DNA of 64,000 bases from Rhodococcus sp. IEGM 1379 (GCF_030056815.1 NZ_JASHKR010000009.1:62001-126000); one strand, 5' to 3'. Shown: positions 1 through 8,839, numbered from the stretch's first letter. Notes: generated by a model not told the origin, from the letters alone. A program made the numbers and translations.

Positions 1-864
1 ACAGGCACGGTCTTCATGAACTACCCCGTAGCGCTCACCGGAGCCGGCACGGTCGACGCGAGCGCTCAGGCACAGGTCCTCATCGACGCGCTCTCATCCG
101 AGACTGGCCGAACGGTCTTGTCCGGACTAGGTTTCCGTGGTCCGGGCAACGAACCGCTCGGAAGCGGCGGCATCGGCGTCAGCACGGCCCTGGTACCGAG
201 TGATCCGTCGGTGGTGGCAAAAGCACTGGCACGCTACGACGTTCTTTCTCGGCCCTCCCGTGCTCTGGCGGTTGTCGACGTCTCAGGTTCGATGGATTAC
301 GTGCAGGACGGTGTGACCCGGATGGCTGCGACGGCCCAGGCCGGCGACATCGCGATCCGAATGTTCCCGGGCAACGCACAATTGGGCTTGTGGGCGTTCT
401 CGATCACACTCGGAGGGGATACCGACTACCGAGAACTCGAACCGGTTCGACGTATGGACGCGGCCGAGGGCAATGCCGATCATCGCACCCAACTTCTCTC
501 ACAAGTCGACACGCTGCCTTCGCTCGTCGGCGGCGGGACAGGACTGTACGACAGCATCCTCGCCGCATTCCGTCAGATTCAAAGCACCTATGATCCTGCC
601 TCGATCAATTCGGTGATTTTGGTGACGGACGGGGCTAATGACGATCCGTCGGGAATCTCGCTGAAGGACTTGCTCGATACCCTTGCGCGTGAACAGGATT
701 CCGCGCGGCCGGTTCCCATCATCACCATCGGTGTCACCGACGACGCGGATACCGAAGTGCTGAAACAGATTTCCGCTGTCACCGGCGGCAACAGTCACTT
801 CGCACCCACGCCCGCGGATATTCCCAAGGTGTTCGTCGGAGCGATCAGCGGCCGTGCCGGATGA
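1..864 (+). CDS. VWA-domain protein, C-terminal part (cut by window edge)
   Basis: The frame is open from base 1, so the true start lies outside the window; the first ATG seen is at 16. The last 180 or so residues form a von Willebrand factor A domain with a complete MIDAS metal site: DVSGSM (DxSxS), the later GGGTG threonine loop and VTDGAND. The part before it resembles the end of a periplasmic-type substrate-binding fold, an arrangement known in actinobacterial 'substrate-binding and VWA domain' proteins. Such proteins are usually secreted or lipid-anchored and bind ligands through the metal site. The ligand is unknown. Domain call is firm; the fused binding domain is an inference from a short visible stretch. 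Confidence 0.8.
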   Translation, partial: TGTVFMNYPVALTGAGTVDASAQAQVLIDALSSETGRTVLSGLGFRGPGNEPLGSGGIGVSTALVPSDPSVVAKALARYDVLSRPSRALAVVDVSGSMDYVQDGVTRMAATAQAGDIAIRMFPGNAQLGLWAFSITLGGDTDYRELEPVRRMDAAEGNADHRTQLLSQVDTLPSLVGGGTGLYDSILAAFRQIQSTYDPASINSVILVTDGANDDPSGISLKDLLDTLAREQDSARPVPIITIGVTDDADTEVLKQISAVTGGNSHFAPTPADIPKVFVGAISGRAG

Positions 865-870
865 TCGGAG

Positions 871-1422
871 TTATTCGAGGATCGGTGCGTCCGCAGTGTC
901 GGTGATCCACTCGGTGGCCAGCGCCTCGAGAGTTCCGTCGGCGTAGAGCGAGTCGACGGCCGCAGAAACACAAGCAGTGAGCGGGCTGTTTTTCTCGAGA
1001 ACCAAGCTGAAGAATTCCGTGACAGCGTTTGGCCTGGGGAACTGTCCGACGATCACCGACTGGGGTAGCTCGGTTTCGGTGATGTGGAAACCGGTGGGAA
1101 TGTCGACAACCAGTGGGTCGATTTCGCCGGCCACCAGCGCAGCCTTCGCGTCGTTGGTGTTTGCGTAAGTCCGTGGCGGTGTCTTCGGGGTGATGGTGTC
1201 GGTGATGGCAAGCAAGCTGGTCGAACCAGCCTGCGCGCCCAGTCGATACGTTGCGAGCGACGTGAGATCAGCGGCCTGCGACGCGCTGTTGCTCTGCAAC
1301 GCAATGACAGACTGCGCCACCGCGTAATACGGCGAGCTGAAATCGACGGCGTCGCGGCGGTCCCCGGAAATCGTGAACTGGTCGAGCGCGAAGTCGAAGT
1401 CTTTGCTGCCGGGCTGCGAATT
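871..1422 (-). pseudogene. Amino-acid-type ABC solute-binding protein, C-terminal remnant
   Basis: The readable frame encodes lobe II and the end of a family 3 solute-binding protein. A GTG at 1320 would give a 149-residue product, but conserved sequence continues in frame upstream of it, including DFALDQFTIS and RRDAVDFSSPYY, the hallmark 'DR..VDFS.PYY' motif of the family. The frame ends at a TAA at 1423-1425, and only 35 bp further on ligD begins in the opposite direction. The signal peptide and the first roughly 100 residues are therefore missing, so the gene is a 5'-truncated relic. No transporter permease or ATPase lies nearby. Confidence 0.75.
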
Positions 1423-1460
1423 TTACGACCAGGTGCCGCTTTTTCGCGCACAATGAGGAC

Positions 1461-3731
1461 ATGGCGACGACCGATCGGGGTCAGATCACACTCGACGGCA
1501 TAATCGTGCCCGTGACCAACCTCGGGAAGGTCCTCTATCCGGAGAGCGGGACAACCAAAGCTGAAGTGATCGACTACTACACCCGGATTTCGTCCGTGAT
1601 GATCCCGCACGTCGTTGCCTGTCCGGGTACGCGCAAGCGGTGGCCGAACGGGGTGGACGGTCAATCGTTCTTCGAGAAAAATCTCGCATCATCTGCTCCG
1701 GCATGGTTGACCCGCGCGTCGCTGCAACACTCCGATCGGGTGGTCACCTATCCCATTTTTGATTCGGTGGCATCGCTCGCCTGGCTCGGCCAGCAAGCCG
1801 CGCTCGAATTACATGTTCCGCAATGGCGATTCGACGGTTCGGGCCGGGGACCGGCAACCCGGTTGGTGTTCGATCTGGACCCGGGAGAGGGCGTCGGGTT
1901 AGCAGAATGTGCCGAAGTAGCTCGCTGGATCCGTGATTTGGTCGGAACTTTGGGGTGGACGGCCTACCCGGTTACCAGTGGCAGCAAGGGCATTCACCTG
2001 TACGTTCCTCTTGATCGGCCATTGGACGGGAATGGTGCGTCGACCGTCGCCAAGCAAGTGGCGACAGGACTCGAGAAGATTCATCCGGAACTCGTGACGG
2101 CAACGATGGCGCGGAATATCCGGGCGGGCAAGGTTTTTGTCGACTGGAGTCAGAATAATGCTGCAAAGACCACCATCGCTCCGTATTCGATGCGCGGGCG
2201 CGCTCAGCCGTACGTTGCCGCGCCGCGCAGTTGGAAAGAACTCGACGACCCCACGTTGCAGCAATTACTGTTCGACGAGGTTCTGGAGCGCGTCGAATCC
2301 GGCGGCGATCTATTAGCAGGACTGGATCCGACAGTGGCCATGGAAGATTCATTGACTCGGTACCGCAGCAAGCGGTCAGCTGCGAGAACACCGGAGCCGG
2401 TACCCCGAGACAAGCCAGCGCCCACCGTCGGCAATTCCTTTGTCATTCAAGAACATCACGCTCGTAGACTGCACTATGACGTTCGGCTCGAGCGCGGCGG
2501 AGTGTTGGTGTCCTGGGCTGTACCGAAAGGTGTGCCGACAACTGCCGGTGAGAATCGGCTGGCAGTACACACCGAGGATCATCCGATGGAATACGCCACC
2601 TTTTCCGGAGTAATACCGAAGGGCGAGTACGGCGGCGGTTCCATGACGATCTGGGATTCCGGGACGTACGAGACCGAGAAGTGGCGGGACGACGAGGTGA
2701 TAGTGCGGTTGGCGGGGGAGAGAGTGCAGGGCCGCTTCGCGATTATCCGGACCAAGGGCGATCAGTGGTTGATGCATCTGATGAAGGATCAGAATGCGAG
2801 TTTCGGAACGGAGTTTCCCAAGAATCTCGAGCCGATGCTCGCCACTGTCGGTTCAGCCGAGGATTTGGATGTCGAAGAATGGGCCTTCGAAGGAAAGTGG
2901 GACGGGATACGAGTGATTCTCGAGTATCATTCGGGTGCAATGTCATTGCGCAGCCGGGCCGGAAATGACAAGACCGCCGACTATCCGGCGCTGGCGCATC
3001 TGGGTGAAATTCTGGACGGCCACGAGGTAGTTATCGACGGTGAAGTGGTGGCCTACGACCCGCAAGGTGTCACAGACTTCGGGTTGCTGCAACGTGGTGG
3101 TACGCCGGAGTTTCTGGCATTCGATCTCCTGTATCTCGATGGGGTGTCTTTGCTTCGGAAGTCGTATGCCGACAGGCGGACAGTGCTGAATGCACTGGCT
3201 GCAAACGTCGGTGACCTCAACGTTCCGCCGCAGATCGAGGGGACTGCCGAAAATGCGCTGGAAGTGAGTAGAGAATCCGGGTGGGAGGGGATAGTCGCCA
3301 AACGCCTTGCATCGGTGTACCTTCCAGGACGGCGAGGTTCGAGTTGGATCAAGGTCAAGAACTGGCGCACCCAAGAAGTCGTGATCGGCGGATGGCGAAC
3401 AGGGCAAGGTAATCGCTCCCACGGGATCGGTGCCCTTCTCCTGGGTATCCCCGGAGAGAACGGACTGAGCTATGTCGGCCGGGTGGGCACGGGGTTCACC
3501 GATCGTGATCTCGAAAAATTGTTGGCGGTATTGAAACCCTTGCAGCAGAGCGAAAATCCCTTTGCGGAAGAGCTTCCGGCCGACGACCGAAAGGGGGCGG
3601 TATGGGTCAGTCCCGAACTGGTCGGTGAGGTGCGATTCATGGACTGGACGGAGAGTAGTCGGCTACGGCATCCGAGTTGGCGGGGGATACGGGGCGACAA
3701 GACGCCGACTGACGTGACGAGAGGAGACTAG
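1461..3731 (+). CDS. ligD: ATP-dependent DNA ligase LigD (POL-PE-LIG)
   Basis: LigD acts in non-homologous end joining: it adds or fills nucleotides at broken ends, trims 3' blocks and seals nicks. Three domains appear in the mycobacterial order: primase-like polymerase (about residues 10-300), 3'-phosphoesterase (about 320-440, with HHARRLHYDVRLE) and ATP ligase (from about 450). The ligase nucleotidyl lysine is in EGKWDG near residue 479, with the later ligase motifs IDGEVV and GIVAKR. The 756-residue length is close to M. tuberculosis LigD. The ATG at 1461 follows the divergent relic by 35 bp. No ku gene lies in the window, although UvrD1, a known Ku partner in mycobacteria, is present at 58158. 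Confidence 0.96.
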   Translation: MATTDRGQITLDGIIVPVTNLGKVLYPESGTTKAEVIDYYTRISSVMIPHVVACPGTRKRWPNGVDGQSFFEKNLASSAPAWLTRASLQHSDRVVTYPIFDSVASLAWLGQQAALELHVPQWRFDGSGRGPATRLVFDLDPGEGVGLAECAEVARWIRDLVGTLGWTAYPVTSGSKGIHLYVPLDRPLDGNGASTVAKQVATGLEKIHPELVTATMARNIRAGKVFVDWSQNNAAKTTIAPYSMRGRAQPYVAAPRSWKELDDPTLQQLLFDEVLERVESGGDLLAGLDPTVAMEDSLTRYRSKRSAARTPEPVPRDKPAPTVGNSFVIQEHHARRLHYDVRLERGGVLVSWAVPKGVPTTAGENRLAVHTEDHPMEYATFSGVIPKGEYGGGSMTIWDSGTYETEKWRDDEVIVRLAGERVQGRFAIIRTKGDQWLMHLMKDQNASFGTEFPKNLEPMLATVGSAEDLDVEEWAFEGKWDGIRVILEYHSGAMSLRSRAGNDKTADYPALAHLGEILDGHEVVIDGEVVAYDPQGVTDFGLLQRGGTPEFLAFDLLYLDGVSLLRKSYADRRTVLNALAANVGDLNVPPQIEGTAENALEVSRESGWEGIVAKRLASVYLPGRRGSSWIKVKNWRTQEVVIGGWRTGQGNRSHGIGALLLGIPGENGLSYVGRVGTGFTDRDLEKLLAVLKPLQQSENPFAEELPADDRKGAVWVSPELVGEVRFMDWTESSRLRHPSWRGIRGDKTPTDVTRGD

Positions 3732-4133
3732 CGGACTTTCGGTCGTCGGAGTTGAATTGTCAGGGCGGTTGCTCCCAGGAAGACGAAGATCAGGGACGTG
3801 TATCCGACGACGGATGGTCCCCACCCCTGTGGCTTCTCGACAGTGACCGTGCCTGTATCAGGGGCGGGTCCTGTGCACGTAATGCCGATCGGCCACCAGG
3901 AGCGTGATTTCCGCACACCTAGTGGACCGGGATAGGGCGAATTCTCGGGACTTCCCCACGGAGATCGATCGGCGCACAGGCCGGCGCCAGAGTTGCCCGC
4001 CGCGCCGGCCATGGCCTTGTACTGCCACTAGAAAGATGATCATTCCGAGAATGATTGTGCCCGTGGCAATTGCGACAGCGTCGGATCTGCGGACGTGGTG
4101 TCGCCGATACCCCATGACAGCACTGTATGGCAT
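3728..4133 (-). pseudogene. Small two-TM membrane protein, probably frameshifted
   Basis: Two overlapping frames look like one gene. The upstream frame (from an ATG at 4133 or 4115) has a short basic head and one clear membrane segment, VAIATGTIILGMIIFLVAV. After about 4020 the plausible coding continues in another frame beginning YKAMAGAAGNSG, with a Cys-containing loop and a second membrane segment near the end, followed by a basic tail. The downstream frame alone would give 94 residues from the ATG at 4012. Joining the two by a single frameshift yields a small protein with TM segments at each end. I do not recognise the family, and an intact gene using only the second frame remains possible. 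Confidence 0.4.
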
Positions 4134-4155
4134 TGTGCGAACACCAGGTTCCTGT

Positions 4156-4762
4156 TCAGGGACAGAGCGCATGGGACAGCATCGCCGTGGTGTCCGGCGG
4201 ATTCTTCGGCGCCCCGGTCATAGTCACGGTGAACGCCTGATCCGGCGTTGCACCGGACAACGTGGAATAACCGCGGATTCCGCCGCTGTGCCCGACGTAG
4301 GTCACTCCACACGGAAGGTCTGTTACATGAAGACCCAGGCCGTAGTCGAGTGCGTCGGCTTTGGTGGAACCTGTTTGTGGGGCGGTCATTTCAGCAAGCT
4401 CTTTGTCCGGCGGTGTGGCCGGCGCGTTGGTCCGGCAGATACTGCCGGACCAACGCGCCGAGAGTGATCGTTCCTTCCGCGACGAATTGCAGGACGAGAA
4501 CTGCCGTGAAGGCCTGCGTCACACTGCCGATCCGAACACGATCGTTGTCGCCGATCGAATCACCGTCGGTAAGATTCGGGACGCCGCTGGTCAGGACTGT
4601 AGTTGTGTTTCCGCCGTCGAGAGTCGCGATAGCACCGACGGCGCCCGATCTGGTGAGCGAAACTAGATCAGATTGAACGTCGACAGCCCGTTGGATCGTG
4701 GAGCAGCCGACGAGGGCCAGTGACGTCGCAACTACGACTGCGGCGGCGAGGTGTGAGCGCAT
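4156..4762 (-). pseudogene. Serine beta-lactamase-like lipoprotein, internally deleted
   Basis: The 5' half (4762 down to 4391) encodes a lipoprotein signal ending in LVGC and the start of a class C beta-lactamase/DD-peptidase fold (RIGSVTQAF). The 3' part (from about 4440 down to 4156) resumes in another frame with KELAEMTAPQTGS and ends with GYGLGL-type sequence and HSGGIRGY, the equivalent of the KTG/HxG triad. The middle of the fold, including the YxN motif, is absent, about 150 residues. The active-site SxxK reads SVTQ, so the catalytic lysine is also lost. The junction coincides with a perfect 19-bp inverted repeat. Clearly non-functional as a hydrolase. Confidence 0.82.
4420..4460. repeat. 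Perfect 19-bp inverted repeat with 3-nt loop
   Basis: Arms 4420-4438 and 4442-4460 are exact reverse complements around the trinucleotide ATA. The repeat sits inside the serine-hydrolase relic exactly where the reading frame and homology break. One arm reads as genuine coding sequence (GALVRQ), so the other arm looks like an inverted copy of it, the type of quasi-palindrome produced by template switching. Confidence 0.9.
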
Positions 4763-4819
4763 GAGTCGAATTTATGAAATTTGTACGCTTTGGTAATCCA
4801 GGAAATCCCGGATCTTTAC

Positions 4820-4850
4820 TGCACAAAGGGACAAAAGACCCCTTTGTGCA
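4820..4850. promoter_or_regulatory. 11-bp stem-loop between serine-hydrolase relic and NlpC gene
   Basis: TGCACAAAGGG at 4820-4830 is repeated inverted at 4840-4850 with a 9-nt loop. It lies in the divergent intergenic region 4763-5003, about 150 bp upstream of the NlpC/P60 start. There is no T-run after it, so an operator or a 5'-UTR structure is as likely as a terminator. I looked for c-di-AMP riboswitch signatures, which often precede actinobacterial wall hydrolases, and did not find them. Confidence 0.6.
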
Positions 4851-5003
4851 TCTCCCACAATCAGGATCGTCAAATCCTGTCCGAATTGCCCGCAATAGCC
4901 GTTAGCATCCGAAGTTGATCATTGCTTGTCACTGTCAGGCCAGTTCGATCCATTTCGGTGCGCAGTGTGCGCGGCCGAAGCACTCTCACCGAAGGACGGT
5001 TGC

Positions 5004-5537
5004 ATGAGGAAGTCGACGTTGCGCAAGGGGACAATTGCCGCACTGCTGACCGGAAGTGTGTTGCTCTTGTCCGCCGCACCGGCTCTTGCCGAGCCGGGAA
5101 GTACCGGGAGCACCGGCAGCCTGGGGAGCACCGGCAGCCTGGGGAGCCTGGGAAGCATCAGCAGTGGTTCTGCGGTCCTGCCTATTCCGAGCCCCGCCGG
5201 CCTCGTCGCACTGGCAGCGGCAACAACGCAAACCGGCAAGCCGTACCAATGGGGTGGCAACGGACCGAACTCGTGGGATTGCTCGGGCCTGACGCAGTGG
5301 GCCTTCCGGCAGGCGGGTGTCTGGATTCCACGCACGAGCCAGGAGCAGGCGAATGCGGGCCAAGCGGTTCCGCTGTGGGCTCTGGCCATCGGTGACATCA
5401 TCACCTTCTATCCAGGCGCGACGCACGTCGGTATCTACGCCGGCGGCGGAATGGTGTTCAACGCCTACGGCACTGGCGTTCCGACAGGGCTGACACCGTT
5501 GGCAAATCTGCCGATCAACAACATTCGCCGCTTCTAG
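5004..5537 (+). CDS. Secreted NlpC/P60 peptidoglycan endopeptidase
   Basis: It predicts a 177-residue exported cysteine peptidase that cuts stem-peptide bonds in peptidoglycan. The start at 5004 is chosen because GAAGGACGG lies just upstream and a clean Sec signal follows (basic head, hydrophobic core, ALA-E cleavage). The mature N-terminus is a low-complexity GSTGSLG/GSLGS linker made of 18-bp DNA repeats. The NlpC/P60 domain follows, with catalytic Cys93 in WDCSG and His141 in THVGIY. The domain is short and single. The same GSLG low-complexity motif recurs at the C-termini of the Ig-repeat proteins at 33-35.6 kb. A two-component system begins 66 bp downstream. Confidence 0.9.
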   Translation: MRKSTLRKGTIAALLTGSVLLLSAAPALAEPGSTGSTGSLGSTGSLGSLGSISSGSAVLPIPSPAGLVALAAATTQTGKPYQWGGNGPNSWDCSGLTQWAFRQAGVWIPRTSQEQANAGQAVPLWALAIGDIITFYPGATHVGIYAGGGMVFNAYGTGVPTGLTPLANLPINNIRRF

Positions 5538-5603
5538 TTTTCTGCACAGAACCTTCACAAGTCCTCCCGGGTTCATCCATGTCGGCCTAATACAGTCAGT
5601 TCC

Positions 5604-6284
5604 ATGAGTCAGCGAAAAGTGCTCGTGGTCGACGACGAGGCCGGTATCTGCGAATCGATCGCGGCACGGCTACGTGCCGAGGGATTTGACGTGGAGTTGG
5701 CGTTCGACGGTCCCAGCGCTGTCTCGCGTTGCGCCGAGATCGATCCAGACCTGGTGGTTCTGGACGTGATGATGCCTGGATTCGACGGCCTCGAAGTATG
5801 CCGTCGAATCCAGGCTGTGCGGCCCGTGCCGGTACTGATGCTCACCGCGCGTGCCGACGAGACGGACATGGTGATCGGCCTGGGTGTGGGCGCCGACGAC
5901 TATCTCAGCAAACCGTTCAGCATGCGCGTGCTGGTAGCACGGGTGCAGGCGTTGCTTCGACGCGCTGATCGTGCCGAGATCGCGGCGCGACCCGTGCTCC
6001 TCGAATTCGGCGATGTCGTCATCGATCTGACGGAGCGTCGGGTGCGCCGGGGCGATCAGGAAGTGCATCTGACACGAACCGAGTTCGACCTCATCGCCTA
6101 CCTCGCCGAGAGACCCCGCGCCGCTATTCCTCGTGAGTCGTTGTTCGAGGAGATCTGGGGTTGGGGTGAGGGCGGAGGAAGCCGCACGGTGGACAGTCAC
6201 GTCAAGGCCTTGCGACGCAAGTTGGGTCCCTCGGTGATTCGAACGGTTCATGGTGTCGGGTACGCCTGGGATGCGCCGAAATGA
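5604..6284 (+). CDS. OmpR/PhoB-family response regulator
   Basis: A two-domain DNA-binding response regulator of 226 residues. The receiver domain (1-120) has the acidic pair DDE at 10-12, phospho-acceptor Asp54 in VVLDVMMPG, and the conserved lysine in SKPFS. The C-terminal winged-helix domain (about 130-226) has the usual LTRTEFDLI and TVDSHVKALRRKLG signatures. It overlaps the histidine kinase start by 4 bp (ATGA), so the two are translationally coupled. The signal is unknown; closeness to a cell-wall hydrolase makes envelope control a reasonable guess only. Confidence 0.95.
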   Translation: MSQRKVLVVDDEAGICESIAARLRAEGFDVELAFDGPSAVSRCAEIDPDLVVLDVMMPGFDGLEVCRRIQAVRPVPVLMLTARADETDMVIGLGVGADDYLSKPFSMRVLVARVQALLRRADRAEIAARPVLLEFGDVVIDLTERRVRRGDQEVHLTRTEFDLIAYLAERPRAAIPRESLFEEIWGWGEGGGSRTVDSHVKALRRKLGPSVIRTVHGVGYAWDAPK

Positions 6285-7276
6285 GTTTCATTGAAAGGGT
6301 TTTCGCGAGGTGGCCGCGCCCGCTGGATCCGATGCGCTCATTCAAAGTCAAAGTTGGTCTGCTCGTCGTTGCGGCGTTGTTCTTCGCGTCGGGCGGATTT
6401 TGGCTGACCTCGCAGCAACCGTTCCGCTTTGCGCTGTTGACGGCTTTGATAGTGGCACTGGGAGTTACGCAGGTGCTCGCCCACGGCATGACGTCACCGC
6501 TCCGTGAGATGACAGCGGCAGCACAGGCCATGGCGCGCGGTGACTACTCCCGTAGAGTCCGGGCAACCTCACGCGACGAAGTGGGTGAACTTGCGGTGGC
6601 GTTCAATCGAATGGCGGAGGACCTCGGCGCTGACGACCAGTATCGCCGGGAACTGATCAGCAATGTTTCACACGAATTACGCACGCCGATAACGGTTTTG
6701 CAGGCACTACTCGAGAACGTCGTCGACGGTGTGCAGGAGCCGAATCCGGAAACGATGCGCTCGGCGCTCGCTCAGGCCGAACGACTCGGTGTTTTGGTAT
6801 CCGATCTACTCGATCTCTCGAAACTTGAAGGCGGCGCAATACCGCTGAAGCTCAGCAACTTCGATCTCGAACCCTTCCTCCGTGATGTTGCCGCGGAGAG
6901 GGGAACTGACGTGGCGATCGATGTGCGACCACCGGGATTGGCAGTGCTCGCTGATCCGGATCGACTCCACCAGGTGGTGACAAATCTCGTGGACAATGCG
7001 GTGCGGCACGGATCCACGGAGGTGGGGATCGTCATCCGTGCGTATGGCCGGGTGGACGGCGAGGTGGTGATCGAGGTGAACGACAACGGTCCCGGAATTG
7101 AACCTGACTCGCGCGCAATGGTTTTCGATCGGTTCACTCGAGGTGGGTCCACGGATGGCGGGACCGGGCTTGGGCTTGCTATTGCAAAATGGGCGGTCGA
7201 ACTGCACGGTGGAACCATCGCAGTTGTCGACGCTCGATCGGGTTGTTGCATCCGAGTAGTGCTGCCGCAGAACTGA
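6281..7276 (+). CDS. Membrane sensor histidine kinase
   Basis: Partner kinase of the preceding regulator, 331 residues. Two membrane helices at about 24-40 and 49-68 enclose only a few extracytoplasmic residues, so it lacks a real outer sensor domain and probably senses membrane state or a partner protein. A HAMP domain follows (about 70-120), then HisKA with phospho-acceptor His131 in SNVSHELRTP, and an HATPase domain with N box NLVDNAVRHG, then DNGPGI and GTGLGLAIAKW. Start ATG at 6281 overlaps the regulator stop. Confidence 0.94.
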   Translation: MSFIERVFARWPRPLDPMRSFKVKVGLLVVAALFFASGGFWLTSQQPFRFALLTALIVALGVTQVLAHGMTSPLREMTAAAQAMARGDYSRRVRATSRDEVGELAVAFNRMAEDLGADDQYRRELISNVSHELRTPITVLQALLENVVDGVQEPNPETMRSALAQAERLGVLVSDLLDLSKLEGGAIPLKLSNFDLEPFLRDVAAERGTDVAIDVRPPGLAVLADPDRLHQVVTNLVDNAVRHGSTEVGIVIRAYGRVDGEVVIEVNDNGPGIEPDSRAMVFDRFTRGGSTDGGTGLGLAIAKWAVELHGGTIAVVDARSGCCIRVVLPQN

Positions 7277-7369
7277 ATTAGCTGGCTCTACGGCGCCGGC
7301 CTGTTTTGGGCCGCGTCGCTCCTTGTTGACCCCAATTGAACTTTGTCGACCTTGAAAGTGGGAAAGAAC

Positions 7370-8839
7370 ATGACTGCTCCGCTCACAGTCCCGCAGAAGC
7401 CGATGACGACGGTGCCAGCCCCGAAGAAGCCTGGCCGGTTGTGGCGTCGGCCAGATCGGACGTCGATGGCGACTCGTTCGATGCTCGTCGGATCGGTTGT
7501 CCTCGGTCTGCTCGCAGCCACAATCCTCGATATCGGAGTGGTCGGCGCGGCTTACTTGATAGTCGGGGTCGGCGTACTCGCCGTGGTCGGAATCCTGACG
7601 CCGCCACGGCTGACGGCCGTTCAATGGGCAGCGTGCGTGGGCGCACTCGCACTGTTGGGGGTGGCCGCAATTCGCGGGGCCGGGTGGCTTGCCTTCGTCT
7701 GTATCGTGGCAGCCTGGGTGGTGTTCACCTGGGTGTTGGTCGGCGGTCGCACGTGGACGGGAATTGTTGTGGGGCCTGTAATGCCTTGGCGTGCAGCACT
7801 TCGCGTCGTGGGATTTGTCCGGCGACGGAAGCTGAGGGTGGGAACCAGCCCACGTGTACCCACTATGCGTGTGGTCGCGGTGACTGCCGTGAGCGTGACG
7901 CTGCTCTTGATCTTCGGTTCATTGTTTGTCAGTGCAGATCCGGAGTTCGCGAAAATCTTCGGCGACGCACCCGCTGTACGAGTGGACGAACCGATCGCCC
8001 GTCTGGTCATCGGTGCGCTCGTAGCATTTGTCACGCTGAGCGCGGTGTATCTTCGACGCAGAACTCCGAGCGTCGACGCGCTTGCGCCGAAACCAGCCGT
8101 GCCTCTGTCTCTCTGGGAGTGGGCAGTACCGCTGGCGGTACTCAATATCCTGTTCCTGGGATTTGTTGCAGTACAGCTGAAAACACTGTTCGGCGGCGAC
8201 AAGCACGTTCAGGTTACCGATGGTCTGACGTACGCGAACTATGCGCGCCAAGGCTTCTGGCAGTTGATGGCCGTGACGGTACTGACGCTGGTGGTTATCG
8301 CTGTCGCCGTGCGCCGCGTAGATCGCGGAGATCGACGATCGCGAAACTTGGCTCGAGGACTTCTCGGAGCGCTCTGCGCTTTCAGCTTGGTCATCGTGGC
8401 ATCCGCAGTTCATCGAATGTGGCTCTACGAGAACCAGTACGGCTTCACCAGGCTGCGGGTGAGCGTCTTTGCTACAGAACTCCTACTCGGTGTGGTGTTC
8501 ATTCTGCTCATCGCGGCGGGCGTGCGGATGTCGGGCAAGTGGCTGCCGATCGGTGTTCTGGCAACAGCTGCCGTGGGGCTGCTGGCATTTGCCGTGTTCA
8601 ACCCGGATGCCTACATCGCGGAGAAGAATGTCCAACGATTCGAGAACGGAAAAACTATCGACACGTTCTACCTGCGCACACTTTCGGCCGATGCGGTTCC
8701 GGCGCTGGACCGCTTGACCGAGCCGCAGCGCAGCGACGCGCTGATGTACTTGAAGCAGGAACTGCTCGGATCCGAGGATTCGTGGTGGGAGTTCAACAGT
8801 TCTCGCGAGCGGGCACGGGAGATACTGGGAAGCAACTGA
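7370..8839 (+). CDS. DUF4173-family polytopic membrane protein
   Basis: A protein of 489 residues with roughly a dozen hydrophobic segments and a hydrophilic C-terminal tail. It matches the pattern of the DUF4173 (DUF4153-like) family, whose function is unknown. I choose the ATG at 7370 because GGGAAAG lies upstream; a TTG at 7343 in the same frame would add nine residues. The tail after about residue 410 (AEKNVQRFENG, then a Trp-rich end) is a recognisable feature of the family. The gene converges on the arylsulfatase, separated by a 19-bp perfect hairpin. Confidence 0.78.
   Translation: MTAPLTVPQKPMTTVPAPKKPGRLWRRPDRTSMATRSMLVGSVVLGLLAATILDIGVVGAAYLIVGVGVLAVVGILTPPRLTAVQWAACVGALALLGVAAIRGAGWLAFVCIVAAWVVFTWVLVGGRTWTGIVVGPVMPWRAALRVVGFVRRRKLRVGTSPRVPTMRVVAVTAVSVTLLLIFGSLFVSADPEFAKIFGDAPAVRVDEPIARLVIGALVAFVTLSAVYLRRRTPSVDALAPKPAVPLSLWEWAVPLAVLNILFLGFVAVQLKTLFGGDKHVQVTDGLTYANYARQGFWQLMAVTVLTLVVIAVAVRRVDRGDRRSRNLARGLLGALCAFSLVIVASAVHRMWLYENQYGFTRLRVSVFATELLLGVVFILLIAAGVRMSGKWLPIGVLATAAVGLLAFAVFNPDAYIAEKNVQRFENGKTIDTFYLRTLSADAVPALDRLTEPQRSDALMYLKQELLGSEDSWWEFNSSRERAREILGSN

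Noticed and set aside
420-460. SOS-like palindrome TCGAACCGGTTCGA inside the VWA gene
   Set aside because: The half-sites are two bases apart instead of four, and it lies within coding sequence.
4926-5003. Longer start for the NlpC/P60 protein at 4926
   Set aside because: The extra 26 residues contain no signal features, while ATG 5004 has a ribosome site and begins a clean Sec signal.
4763-5003. c-di-AMP (ydaO) riboswitch upstream of the NlpC gene
   Set aside because: The conserved G-rich and CCGAAUCCG-type segments are not present by eye.
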